Position numbers and translations under genes: made by a program. From Corticium candelabrum (taxonomy: Eukaryota; Porifera; Homoscleromorpha; Homosclerophorida; Plakinidae), in the NCBI RefSeq assembly GCF_963422355.1, contig NC_085090.1:1068688-1132687 (forward strand): a stretch of 64,000 nucleotides of DNA, read 5' to 3'. Below the pieces are notes generated by a model, which was not told the DNA's origin, made no database searches, and saw only the letters and a program-made list of their open reading frames with translations. Within the stretch, counting starts at the first letter, position 1. Every line of letters begins with the position of its first letter. Below, piece by piece: positions 40,359 through 50,390 of the stretch.

Positions 40359-43300
40359 TTACTCCTGCTTCTTGTACGTATAGGCCGCCAAGTCGGGACG
40401 TAGTAGATCCAATCTACTCCGCGGCATCCGCCCTAACAGTAAGAGAGCCGGTGGTTCACCAGTGGTAGCGTGTGGTGTGATTCGGTACCGCAGCAGGAAT
40501 CTGTCAATTTTACTCTCCAATGATCCATACTCCGAATTCATTCTCTTCATAGCCCCTTTGAAGGTTGCTACTGCTCGTTCGGCCAACCCGTTAGACGATG
40601 GGTGATATGGCGCAGAATAGATGTGCTTAATGCCATTTCCTTCCATAAATTGCCGAAATTCAGCACTGGTAAAGGCAGCCCCATTATCAGATACTACTAT
40701 CTCTGGAATGCCATGTGTTGCAAATAACCGCTGCAGCTTCTTGATCGTTACGCGCGCCGTCGTAGATGTCATAGTGTCCACCTCCAGCCACTTGGAATAG
40801 GCGTCAACTACGATAAGGAACGACTGGCCAAGAAACGGCCCAGCAAAATCAATGTGTAAGCGAGACCATGCTCTGTCTGCTTGTGCCCACGGATGCAGAG
40901 GTGCCAACGCCGGCAATTTGCGATGTACCTGACAAGTGTGGCATCCTTTCACTACTCTCTCCAGCTCCTTGTCTATGCCCGGCCACCATACGAAACTTCG
41001 AGCAAGCCCCTTCATCCTTGTTTCTCCTGGGTGTGAAACATGAAGCTCTTCTAACACTGATGATCGTGTTTGAGGTGGTACTACCACGCGTCCTCCCCAA
41101 AACACACAGCCACCTGAAACGCTTAGCTCGTAGCGTCGGTTAAAGTACGGCCGGATATCAGCTCGTTCCACAACACTTGGCCATCCAGTCAGTGTATACT
41201 GACGCACTTGGGATAACACTGGGTCTCTCTCCGTCCCCCGTCGTATCTGGACTGCGGTGATTGGTTTGGTTGACGATGAACTCAGTGTCTGCAATGCCAG
41301 CACAGCCTCCACAGGCTCTTCCTCTTCGTCGGGCACCCCACTGCTTGGCAGTCGGCTTAACCCATCTGCATTGCTATTTAACGATCCGGGTCGATACGTC
41401 ATTGTATACTGATAACTGGACAGCATCAGTGACCAACGTTGCACTCGTCCGGAGCACATTGCTGGTACGCCTCTGTTCTCCCCCAATAAGGTGAGCAGTG
41501 GTTTATGGTCGGTAAAAATGGTAAACTGGTGTCCAAACACGTACTGTCGAAACCGTTTAACCCCAAACACCACTGACAATGCTTCCCTGTCGATCTGTGC
41601 ATATCCTTGTTCCGCCTTGGTCAAAGAACGGGACGCGTAGGCAATCGGTCTTTCCCCACCATCCGGGTACTGATGTGACAACACGGCTCCTATCCCTACC
41701 GGTGAAGCATCACAGGCAAGCGACAAAGGTATCCTCGGATCGTAATGAACTAGTAGCTTATCTGACTGTAATGCTGCCTTTGAACATCTGAATGCCGTCT
41801 TTTCTTCTTCACCCCATCTCCAGTTCATTCCTTGACGAAGGAGCTTGTACAAGGACGCCAAGGTCTTTGCTAGGCCTGGTAGGAATCGGCCGTAGTAGTT
41901 AATTAGCCCTAAATAGGCTCGTAGTTGGCCCACGTCGGTGGGTTCTGGCGCTGCTCGAACAGCCTGGACTTTCTCATCCGTTGGGTAAATTCCCTTGCTG
42001 TCAATCCGATGTCCTAAATACTGTATCTCCTTTTTCAAGAAGGAACACTTCTGTCTTTTCAACCGAATTCTTGCTCCTGCCAATCGGCTCAACACAGCTT
42101 CTAAGTTCCTTAGATGTTCCTTCTGTGATCGACCCGTGATGAGAATATCATCTAGGTAGACCACTGTTCCTGGAATTCCCTGCAACAGACAATCCATTAT
42201 CCTCTGGAAGATCGCTGGTGCAGCTGCTACTCCAAACGGCAGCCTGTTATACTGAAACAATCCCAAGTGGGTGTTAATGACCAGGTATTGCTTGGACTGT
42301 TCTTCCAGTTTCACTTGTTGATATGCATGACTAAGATCGAGCTTTGTAAATGTCTGTCCCCCTGCCAACGAAGCAAAAATGTCTTCCACTCTTGGTAATG
42401 GGTACTTCTCAGTCTCTGCCACCTGGTTAACCGTGAGTCGATAATCACCACAGATCCTAATGGAGCCGTCAGCTTTCAATATGGGGACAATGGGAGCCGC
42501 CCAGTTGGCAAATCGAACCGGTTCAATTATGCCCTCAGCTTCTAGTCGCTTTAGCTCATGTTCTACCTTCGCCCGGTAGGCATATGGTACTGGTCTCGGC
42601 TTGAAAAATCGCGCTGCACTGCCCTCTTTCACTTTGACAGCAGCCATCGTTCCTTTCAACTCACCAATCCCTTCTTCAAACACACCATCAAACCTCTTCA
42701 GCAACTCTGTGCAGGACGTCTCTGTACCAATGGACTTGATGTGTCCCTTCTGTAACATTTCATGCCATGGTAATACGAGTGACTTCATCCAGTTCCTTCC
42801 CAGTAGATTGGGTCCATCATTACGCACCACTATTAGTGGTAGCGTTGCAATCTGATTTTGAGTCCGCACTCGGACATCCAGCTCTCCCAACACTGTCAAT
42901 GGTTCCCCAGAGTAAGTATGCAACCTCACTTGTGGTCGTCGTAAACCAGGCAACTCTTGCCTCTTCCACAGTTTCTTGTAAGTGCTCTCACTTACAATTG
43001 ACACTGATGCTCCAGTATCAACTTCCATCTGTACTGCTTTCTTGTTGATATGAACCGTCACTGCTAGTGGTTCATTCTGACACTCCTTACCCACAACGTA
43101 TACTGTATACATTCCTTCAACTCCATCATCGCTTTGCCCTTCTTCCACTGCTTGTTGGGCTTTGGGTGTAAGAGGTGTGGTTTCAACTCGATGTGTTTTC
43201 GTCACAGGAGATTGGGCAGCTATTTCATTCCTTGCCTGGCCTGGCTGTCGCTGGCCTCGACATGCTCGAGCGAGGTGTCCAACCTTCTTGCACTTATGGC

Positions 43301-43958
43301 ACTGCATCCTCTGAGCATAACAACTGTTTGGTGGGTGGAATCCAAGGCACCGGAAACACTTCATCTTAGGTAGACTGGGCTTGGTTTCCTGCATTTTGTG
43401 TACCTCTCCTTCTACGCTGTCACCAGTCGGTCTCTGAATCTCCTCTGCATTCAGTGCAGCTGTCTCCATCGCTCTGGCTAAACTCAGTGCTTTGTCAAAC
43501 GTGAGTTCCTTTTCTTGCAGCAGTCTCCGTTGGATCCTCCCATCACTCACTCCGCACACCAACCTGTCCCTTAGCATGTCAGCTAGTGTGTCTCCAAAGT
43601 CACAATCCGTGGAAAAACGGCGCAGTTCAGCCATAAACTGCACTACTGATTCCCCTGGCTTCTGTGATCTACTGTTGAAGCGGAAGCGTTGAACAACAGT
43701 GGACGGCTTCGGGTTCACGTGATCTTTGACCTTTGCTACGATGTCGTCATACTCCGCGTCTTCCGGCTTGCCAGGCGCCAACAGGTTGCGAATCAGCTTA
43801 TACGTTTGCACTCCACATACGCTCAACAATACCGCCTTCTTGCTCTCTGTGTCAGTGATCCCGTTGGCTACGCAGAAGAACTTCACGCGCTCCACGTAAT
43901 GCATCCACTCCTCTTGATTTCCCTCAAAGGGACCGACGGCACCCACTACAGTGGACAT
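40359..43958 (-). CDS. gag-pol: Gypsy-4 Gag-Pol polyprotein
   Basis: The ORF starts at an ATG at 43958 and runs 1199 residues. Gag (residues 1-190) is followed by zinc knuckles CFRCLGFHPPNSC and CHKCKKVGHLARAC, protease MEVDTGASVSIV, and reverse transcriptase with VVYLDDILITG near residue 600. RNase H has ACDASPVGIGAVLSH, and the integrase zinc finger runs from HVSHPGE to CHTCQ. The integrase core has IDFAGPF, VSDNGAAF and GLAERAVATF as the D, D, E sites. It stops at KKQE, about 150 codons before the natural end. It belongs to the same broad group as Gypsy-3. No env follows. Confidence 0.9.
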   Translation of the reverse strand: MSTVVGAVGPFEGNQEEWMHYVERVKFFCVANGITDTESKKAVLLSVCGVQTYKLIRNLLAPGKPEDAEYDDIVAKVKDHVNPKPSTVVQRFRFNSRSQKPGESVVQFMAELRRFSTDCDFGDTLADMLRDRLVCGVSDGRIQRRLLQEKELTFDKALSLARAMETAALNAEEIQRPTGDSVEGEVHKMQETKPSLPKMKCFRCLGFHPPNSCYAQRMQCHKCKKVGHLARACRGQRQPGQARNEIAAQSPVTKTHRVETTPLTPKAQQAVEEGQSDDGVEGMYTVYVVGKECQNEPLAVTVHINKKAVQMEVDTGASVSIVSESTYKKLWKRQELPGLRRPQVRLHTYSGEPLTVLGELDVRVRTQNQIATLPLIVVRNDGPNLLGRNWMKSLVLPWHEMLQKGHIKSIGTETSCTELLKRFDGVFEEGIGELKGTMAAVKVKEGSAARFFKPRPVPYAYRAKVEHELKRLEAEGIIEPVRFANWAAPIVPILKADGSIRICGDYRLTVNQVAETEKYPLPRVEDIFASLAGGQTFTKLDLSHAYQQVKLEEQSKQYLVINTHLGLFQYNRLPFGVAAAPAIFQRIMDCLLQGIPGTVVYLDDILITGRSQKEHLRNLEAVLSRLAGARIRLKRQKCSFLKKEIQYLGHRIDSKGIYPTDEKVQAVRAAPEPTDVGQLRAYLGLINYYGRFLPGLAKTLASLYKLLRQGMNWRWGEEEKTAFRCSKAALQSDKLLVHYDPRIPLSLACDASPVGIGAVLSHQYPDGGERPIAYASRSLTKAEQGYAQIDREALSVVFGVKRFRQYVFGHQFTIFTDHKPLLTLLGENRGVPAMCSGRVQRWSLMLSSYQYTMTYRPGSLNSNADGLSRLPSSGVPDEEEEPVEAVLALQTLSSSSTKPITAVQIRRGTERDPVLSQVRQYTLTGWPSVVERADIRPYFNRRYELSVSGGCVFWGGRVVVPPQTRSSVLEELHVSHPGETRMKGLARSFVWWPGIDKELERVVKGCHTCQVHRKLPALAPLHPWAQADRAWSRLHIDFAGPFLGQSFLIVVDAYSKWLEVDTMTSTTARVTIKKLQRLFATHGIPEIVVSDNGAAFTSAEFRQFMEGNGIKHIYSAPYHPSSNGLAERAVATFKGAMKRMNSEYGSLESKIDRFLLRYRITPHATTGEPPALLLLGRMPRSRLDLLRPDLAAYTYKKQE

Positions 43959-43991
43959 ACCTCACGATTGGTTCGCTGACCTCGTCGCCAA

Positions 43992-44090
43992 TGTAGTAAC
44001 TCTACTCAAGTGTTATTAGACAACCGCCAACTCAGAGCTAAACCGCGCACGCGCAACCGGACCCACGTCCTCGCATGTCAACCTACTACA
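43992..44090 (-). repeat. Gypsy-4 5' LTR and primer-binding region
   Basis: This 99-bp LTR is identical to the 3' copy. The minus strand continues TTGGCGACGAGG directly after it (43980-43991), the primer-binding region, and gag starts 22 bases further on. Confidence 0.9.
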
Positions 44091-44095
44091 GTATT

Positions 44096-45222
44096 ACAAT
44101 CAGTTCGTACTCAAAGACGCTGACCTATATTACAAGGCCTTACTGAATTGTTAATTTTACATCAAATACTGTTATTTAGTTACCTCTTTAGTATCCCTCC
44201 GTACACTGTCGATGCCTCGTTTTCCCTAATACGGAACAAAGTAGGAATTCATTGACCAAACTCTTGCAATTCTATACACAAAACAATAAAACACATTTGA
44301 CCGTGTTTTAGGTACCATTTGATATACTTCTTGCTGGAATACCTTGTCCAAAGCATTTACTATCTAAAGATGGGATGCAAACATACAATATACTTACACG
44401 TCAGCTGACTTACTTTATCTTTCAACCATCGTTTGGATTGCAACGATTGAATAACGAAAAACAACTGTTTACTTTGAACAGTACATTGGGACATATAGAC
44501 TTGAGACTGCCTTCAACCATACGCATAACACCGTCTACCTGCAATGCAACATATTTATTTCTTGTCGAAAACAATAATGCAAGAACATATTTCGGCACCA
44601 CGGCAGCGGTAGTAGCAAGTATGTCATACTCACTAACAGGTGTGCATTGGTAACTTGGAAACGTTTTTGCAACAAAGTCGTAATGCAACAGGTTTCAAAC
44701 GTTTGCTCGATTCAATTTAATAACGATGTTTTGCAGTGTTCATATCCAAACTCTAATAGCGGTTTTCTGCTACACACGTCCAAGCGAGATTGGAGTACGC
44801 CAGTTCCCTTCTTCGGTTCTGGCATTAATTTGTGTGTCACTGATCTTGTCTTTAAGGGAAGAGACAATGTACATTGGACGGTCACATGCTCTTGCCGCAG
44901 CTCTGACAACAATTGCCAGTGGCGGATCCAGAGGTACTTTCGCCGAGGGGTCACAGCATTCATGACTATATTCGACAGGAGCATTAACATAGTTTTGTAT
45001 TGTAGACGCTATGCTTTATTTTTGTATACATTATAGTTATACATACTCTAAATCACAGCTGGAAAACTATGCCTATTCTGGATGATGACAGTCAGGCATT
45101 GCCAAGAGCTTTCACTTCTACTTCATCGCAATCAGACTCTGGCAGTATCAGACTCGTCATCCAATAAAATGGTGGGCAATATCATTTTACGAAGATTTTC
45201 AGGGCAAATTGAGTGACAATGT
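44096..45222. other. No gene recognised; one orphan hAT terminus
   Basis: No family could be assigned to the short frames here. A single CAGTGGCGGATCCAGAGG at 44922-44939 matches the terminus of hAT-1 but has no partner nearby, so it is probably a decayed or half-deleted MITE. The rest is AT-rich and ends at the Gypsy-6 target site. Confidence 0.4.
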
Positions 45223-45378
45223 TGTGTCGTGTTCTACGACTCTGTTAGGTATTACCTAGTACACACACGAGAGGCTGCGGTTCCACGTGGCTCTATTGTC
45301 AGACTCACACCACGCACACTCAAGTTACACAGTACCCGTATCTACCTGCTACTATATATAGTCCATATATACTCTACA
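45223..45378 (-). repeat. Gypsy-6 3' LTR and polypurine tract
   Basis: This 156-bp LTR (TGTGTCGTG to CTCTACA) is the same as 48471-48626. The minus strand reads AAAGAAAAAGGGA directly before it (45379-45391). Confidence 0.92.
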
Positions 45379-45481
45379 TCCCTTTTTCTTTAAACACAAA
45401 AAAAAACAAAAAAAACTGCAACACAACCATCTAGACGTTCAGTCATTATACAGTACTGTCAGTTTTTTTTTTTTTTTTTAG

Positions 45482-48448
45482 CTACGTAACATAGTCTTGA
45501 AGATACTTTGGACTCTTCACCACTCGTCCACTTCTGGTAGTTCTCGTTGAGTTGTCTTGGGAGGTAGTGGTAGATACTGGCCGGTTCTCTATCTGTCTCT
45601 TCGGTGTTTTCGTAGTCTTTGACTGTACAACTTGCTGAGGTGCATGGTTGTCATTCCTTCCTCCTGCTGTGTCCTTTACCTGCTGGGTAGGAATCCTCAC
45701 TGGTTCTTCCTTGACCTTCCTCAGATGAACCCTATTGCGTCTCAATTCTTTACCATGTTCCGTCAAGATTCCATAAGATCTATTGGGTAGCACATTAGTC
45801 ACTACTGCCTTCGGCCACACTACGTCTCGTTTCTGTGTTAGTGGCTGTACTCGTACCGTATCACCTGGACGCAATTGTGGCAAATCTCGAGCGTTTCTGT
45901 CGTAATTCGCCTTTTGTTTCTCTTTGTTGACCCGCTGATGGTCACTCTCATCTGGATTCATCTTTGGTTCAAGAAGACTAGCTTTCGTCGGAAGAAGGGT
46001 GCGTGTTCTCCTATTGAACAGTCGTTGTGCTGGACTTGTGGCAAGTCCTTCACTCGGGGTGTTCCGATAATCAAGTAATGCTAGGTAAACATCTGTACCT
46101 GCTTCTCGCGACTTCTTGAGAATTCTCTTGGCTACTTTAACTGCATTTTCAGCTTTTCCGTTACTCTTCGGATATCCTGGACTTGCAGTATTATGTTGAA
46201 AATTCCATACGTCTGCAAAATGAGCAAATTCTTGTGACTGAAATTGCGGCCCATTATCGCTAAACAAGTGCTCAGGAATTCCGTGTCTAGCAAATTGTTG
46301 TTTCAATGATTTGATCACAGACTTCGACGTTGTTTCATATAGTCGCTCCATCTCAAGAAAATTGCTTTGGTAATCTGATATTACCAAGTAGTGCTTGGAC
46401 CTATACTCAAACAAATCAACTCCAACTTTCACCCAAGGTCGTTCTGGGACATGGTGCGATACTAGTGTCTCCTTAGATTGCTTCACTGGATACTTGTTGC
46501 ATTCTTCACATGACTCTATCTTGTCTCTTATCTGTCCTGTCATGCCTGGCCACCAAATACTTTGTTTTGCACGACGAATGCATCCATTGATGCCCAAGTG
46601 CGTCGAATGTACTCTGTCTAGCATATAGGATCGCAGTTGATCCGGGACTAGAAGTCTGTCTCCACAAAAGACTAGTCCATTCTGTACTACCAGCTGATCA
46701 CGAACACCAAAATAAGGGGTCAGTGCTCTCGGTATCTGCTTCTTGTGATCTGGCCATCCTGAAAAAATCATTTCCTTTAGCTGCTTAATACCATCATCCG
46801 CGATTGTTGCCTGTCTAATCTTTTGTACTGTTTCAGGTTTCAAAGATAGCAAAGCATTGTCTTGTTCCTCATCTGCGTCTATTGCCATATTGTCTAATTC
46901 AGCTTTCAACGGTTGTCTCATCGCTACAGGAACACGTCGTACGGGAATCTGAACCGGTGTCACTGTCTCATCTATGTCAAGTTGTAACGGCTGTCCTAAC
47001 GATCCAACTTTGCCGTCAAACACTTGCGGATATCGCTCACTAACATTCTCTACCGTCATGAGATCCTTGTCTGTTTCTACAGCGGGGTGTGTAGACGGAG
47101 CATCCAACAGCTGTATTCGATCATACTGCACTGTCACTAATTGCATTTGTTGCGCCGCACGTGAACCCAAAATAGAGACTGCTGCTCGATCAACTACTAC
47201 GAAATGCGCACGGTAGTTTCGATTATTTCTAGGATTCTTCAATCGGAGCGTACAGCGTCCTACGGGAGTCACCTTCGAACGATCATAGAGGGTTAGAACC
47301 TGAGGGGTAGACTCCAGTTTGACATGTTTTGGCACATCAGCTCTCCGTATCACATTACACGAGGCACCGGTGTCAACTTGAAACTGTACCATCGACTTGC
47401 CTTCCAACAGCATTGTTGCCATGATCTGTGGTCTGTACTTCGCTGTCCTAACTGCATTGACATCATGCTGCCCTGTGAGAGTCAGCGTCATGAGCTCTTC
47501 TGCCTCATCACTACTTACAGATTCCTGCGCACAGTGTACACGCGACTTCACGCTTGGCTGACTACGGCACTTCCGCGCATAGTGATTTAGTTTGCCACAC
47601 TTGCTACACTGCTTTCCGTTCGCTGGGCAGTTCACGCGTCCCTTTGCATGCTGCAAACCACAATACTGACATTCAGTCTTAGCGCTCACCTTCACTGTGT
47701 CTTTAGACTGATATCTCTTGGACTTCACTTTGGAGGACTTGGGTACGTACTGCTTCTGCACCCTGTGTACTTCAGTATCTGCTCCGCTCATCGTCTTGGC
47801 CCTCTTCTCGGTAGCCTCATACGCCCTGCATAGATCAACACAGTCTGCTAATGAGAGATTCTTTCTTTGCAGGAGTTGTTTACGCAACCCCTGATCATGC
47901 ACACCACACACGATTCTATCACGGATCATGTCGCTTTCTTGGTCACCAAACCGACAACGTTGAGCTTGCTCTCTCACCGACGTTAGAAATTTGTCAAATG
48001 GCTCACCATGATTCTGCCGCCTCTGATCAAGGACAAAGCGTTCGTACGTAACATTTGCTTCACCCACGCAATGCGCTTCCATTAGCTCAATCACTCTTGC
48101 CATATCCGTCTTCTCCGCCTCCTCTGCGAATGGTAAGCTATTGTATATGCGCAACCCTGCTCTACCAATGCATGTGATAAACGACGCAAGCCTGTATTCA
48201 TCTGGCTGCGACGTCATCCGCGTCACGGTCTCGTACGATCTCCAGAGTTGGCTCCATTCACGCCAATTCTCTGCCAAATTACCTTTTTCCTGAAGTGGTC
48301 CAGGACTGGGAAAGGTCGCTTGAACTAGCAGTTGAGCCGCTGCGCATGCAGCTCCAGCTGCAACGTCTTCCGTGTCGTCACCTTGCCGGTCGGGCACTTC
48401 CCTGGCTTCTAGCTCAGCGCCGCTTCGTGGACTGTCTTCAGTACTCAT
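45482..48448 (-). CDS. Gypsy-6 Gag-protease-integrase polyprotein without reverse transcriptase
   Basis: An intact 988-residue ORF starts at the ATG at 48448. Gag (GLRIYNSLPFAEEAEK, RKQLLQRKNLSLADC) spans about residues 1-240. Knuckles CQYCGLQHAKGRVNC and CSKCGKLNHYARKC follow, then protease FQVDTGASCNVI near 356. After PVRRVPVAMRQPLKAELDNM (to about 518), where reverse transcriptase normally starts, the chain passes straight to AIDADEEQDNALLSLKPE and the integrase zinc finger (HSTHLGINGC to CEEC, 616-650). The catalytic residues are D in VGVDLFEY, D in FSDNGPQF and E in GKAENAVK. No YxDD motif and no RNase H CDAS motif occur anywhere. The missing part corresponds to roughly 400 residues of Gypsy-2, and the join keeps the frame. 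Confidence 0.93.
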   Translation of the reverse strand: MSTEDSPRSGAELEAREVPDRQGDDTEDVAAGAACAAAQLLVQATFPSPGPLQEKGNLAENWREWSQLWRSYETVTRMTSQPDEYRLASFITCIGRAGLRIYNSLPFAEEAEKTDMARVIELMEAHCVGEANVTYERFVLDQRRQNHGEPFDKFLTSVREQAQRCRFGDQESDMIRDRIVCGVHDQGLRKQLLQRKNLSLADCVDLCRAYEATEKRAKTMSGADTEVHRVQKQYVPKSSKVKSKRYQSKDTVKVSAKTECQYCGLQHAKGRVNCPANGKQCSKCGKLNHYARKCRSQPSVKSRVHCAQESVSSDEAEELMTLTLTGQHDVNAVRTAKYRPQIMATMLLEGKSMVQFQVDTGASCNVIRRADVPKHVKLESTPQVLTLYDRSKVTPVGRCTLRLKNPRNNRNYRAHFVVVDRAAVSILGSRAAQQMQLVTVQYDRIQLLDAPSTHPAVETDKDLMTVENVSERYPQVFDGKVGSLGQPLQLDIDETVTPVQIPVRRVPVAMRQPLKAELDNMAIDADEEQDNALLSLKPETVQKIRQATIADDGIKQLKEMIFSGWPDHKKQIPRALTPYFGVRDQLVVQNGLVFCGDRLLVPDQLRSYMLDRVHSTHLGINGCIRRAKQSIWWPGMTGQIRDKIESCEECNKYPVKQSKETLVSHHVPERPWVKVGVDLFEYRSKHYLVISDYQSNFLEMERLYETTSKSVIKSLKQQFARHGIPEHLFSDNGPQFQSQEFAHFADVWNFQHNTASPGYPKSNGKAENAVKVAKRILKKSREAGTDVYLALLDYRNTPSEGLATSPAQRLFNRRTRTLLPTKASLLEPKMNPDESDHQRVNKEKQKANYDRNARDLPQLRPGDTVRVQPLTQKRDVVWPKAVVTNVLPNRSYGILTEHGKELRRNRVHLRKVKEEPVRIPTQQVKDTAGGRNDNHAPQQVVQSKTTKTPKRQIENRPVSTTTSQDNSTRTTRSGRVVKSPKYLQDYVT

Positions 48449-48470
48449 AGCGCTAGCACTCCTGACACCA

Positions 48471-48626
48471 TGTGTCGTGTTCTACGACTCTGTTAGGTAT
48501 TACCTAGTACACACACGAGAGGCTGCGGTTCCACGTGGCTCTATTGTCAGACTCACACCACGCACACTCAAGTTACACAGTACCCGTATCTACCTGCTAC
48601 TATATATAGTCCATATATACTCTACA
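48471..48626 (-). repeat. Gypsy-6 5' LTR and primer-binding site
   Basis: This 156-bp LTR is identical to the 3' copy. The minus strand continues TGGTGTCAGGAGTG (48457-48470), which fits the 3' end of a tRNA-Leu as primer. Confidence 0.9.
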
Positions 48627-48653
48627 AATGTCAGCAACTTTAATGCTGTTTTT

Positions 48654-50390
48654 CTACGGTGGCTGGTTCGTGCCACCTGCGCTGCCAACTGAAACGTCAT
48701 CACACGCCACGGAAACGTCATAAAACGCTGGTCCTACTGTACGAGGCTAGCGGCGCTGTGTTCTGATCGTTGGTAGGTCAGTGCACACGTTACAACCGCG
48801 ATTTTGACATAACGAAGTTTTGTCTCCTTGCGCACCTTTCGAGCAGCAACCTGTACTGATCTATTCAAAGGGGCGCCAGTTTTCAACGTCGTCTGCGCAA
48901 CGTTAATTGTTTGACAAGGGAGAGAGACAAATATGAATTGCAACATATTGCTGGTACAACGAGCCTCAACTTTAACTTCCATATTTGAAAACAACATTGC
49001 ATTTATTTCCATTGCCCTGTTAGTGTCAACATGGCCATTGATTAAATCTATGATTCAAGTTCTTGCAACAAGTGCAAATACAGTTTTCTGGCTTCTACTG
49101 CAGTGGAGGGGAGATGCCATCTTTTCTCTCTCATAATTTGTGCAGTCATATCAATATATTCCTGTGGAACAGCAACAGGTTTGTCTTCAATAAATCCTTC
49201 TGCAGCTTGCAGTTGCTCTGCAGTAACTGGGAATCTCTGCCTTTCAACTTCTATAACACAGATACTATACAAGGTCATGTGTTAACCTCGTGATAAACAT
49301 ATTGACCTTCTGGTGCAAAATATATAATATCAGGAATACCAGCAGGCGCTTCAGCGTGACGGGAAGGCCTTACTCTGTGACTATTCCACTCTCGTGCTAC
49401 ATTGTCTAAGTCTCTCCGAATAATGTCCATGAAGCAAAACCGAAGGCAGTCAATATGTAGTTGAATGGTACCATCGTAGTGGCCTTGACTTCTGAGCTCC
49501 TAGACACACAATCTTGGTCTGGTTTGGGAGATACCAGTAGGATGGAATGAATAACCAGACTTCAAACCTTAAAGAAATCTGCCCACCATTTAGCACAATT
49601 CATCTTTAATTGTCTCCACCAAGCTTCAATTCTCTGCGCACAAATCATTCTATAACTGACTGGACAATCATTACAAGTTCTGCCAACAAAGAAGCCTTGT
49701 AGCCCTGATTTTACACACAGTATCACTATCTACAGCATGCACTGAAGCAATTTGCTCGGCAGAATAGCTAAGATATTTTATAGTACATTATCTCTTAATT
49801 GTCAAGTGTTATCTGTTAATATATTTAACATAGTAGTAGCTAGTAGTAGTTGTGAAATAGAATTAATTAAATAAATAGCCGAGAGTACTTTGCACTTTTG
49901 TAATCGTATTACTAATTGCATAATATTTAATTGTGCACAGCAAATAAATTTGCAAAATATAGTACACAATTTGATGTATGCAGCGCATGCAATAGTGTAA
50001 ATATTGACCGGTAATGTATGTAGATCGATGCACCAAATTTCAAGAAAATTAAAAATTCATGTTTAACCACAAAGCATAGTAATTATGAATCACGTTACCT
50101 GTCATCCAATTTATTTGAAGTCGATTTGTGCCTAGAAAGCAACGCTGCGCAGACGACGTTGAAAATTGGCGCCCCTCTTGAATAAATCAGTGCAGGTTGC
50201 TGCTCGAAAGGTGCGCAGAGTCAGAACTTCGTTTATGTCAAAATCGCGGTTGTAGCGTGTGCATTGACCTACCAACGATCAGAAACAGCGCCGCTAGCCT
50301 CGTACAGTAGGACAAGCGTTTTATAACGTTTCCGTGACGTGTGATGACGTTTCAGTTGGCAGCGCAGGTGGCACGAACCGACCACCGTAG
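48654..50390 (-). mobile_element. Transposon with ~245-bp terminal inverted repeats and integrase-like remnant
   Basis: The interval 48654-48899 and the inverted 50147-50390 match over about 245 bp with scattered changes, starting CTACGGTGGCTGGTTCGTGC. Between them about 1.25 kb carries a broken rve-type transposase-like frame on the minus strand. TTTT flanks both ends, possibly a 4-bp target duplication but of low information. The layout resembles integrase-type DNA transposons (Ginger or IS3EU-like); the exact class is unresolved. Confidence 0.75.
49048..49700 (-). pseudogene. Integrase-like transposase, C-terminal half
   Basis: Reading down from 49640 in changing frames gives QRIEAWWRQLKMNCAKWW, ADFFK, then HIDCLRFCFMDIIRRDL, VAREWNSHRVRPSRHAE and PAGIPDIIYFAPEG, and finally an open frame (49278-49048) with RFPVTAEQLQAAEGF and TAVEARKLYLHLLQEL. 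This is the C-terminal half of the same animal integrase-like family seen at 36720-37260. Stops and shifts are frequent and the catalytic core upstream is not readable. Confidence 0.6.

Larger units (their letters stand above)
39759..44090 (-). mobile_element. Gypsy-4: nearly intact LTR retrotransposon with identical LTRs
   Basis: The 4332-bp element has two 99-bp LTRs (39759-39857, 43992-44090) with no difference seen, and the 5-bp target duplication GTATT at 39754-39758 and 44091-44095. It carries a complete gag-pol interrupted by a single TAA near the end. The LTR identity shows a very recent insertion. The primer-site region after the 5' LTR reads TTGGCGACGAGG. Confidence 0.92.
45223..48626 (-). 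mobile_element. Gypsy-6: young LTR element lacking reverse transcriptase and RNase H
   Basis: The 3404-bp element has two 156-bp LTRs (45223-45378, 48471-48626) with no difference seen, and the 5-bp duplication AATGT on both sides (45218-45222, 48627-48631). Primer-binding site and polypurine tract are present. Its single ORF encodes Gag, protease and integrase in one frame, but the whole reverse transcriptase and RNase H segment is absent. The identical LTRs show recent copying through an RNA intermediate, so the enzyme must have come from another element. Gypsy-1 is a close relative that did encode it. Confidence 0.93.

Noticed and set aside
2055-48626. Possible endogenous retrovirus with env
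   Set aside because: No Gypsy copy here has an ORF after integrase with a signal peptide, membrane segment or fusion-like region; all are plain LTR retrotransposons.
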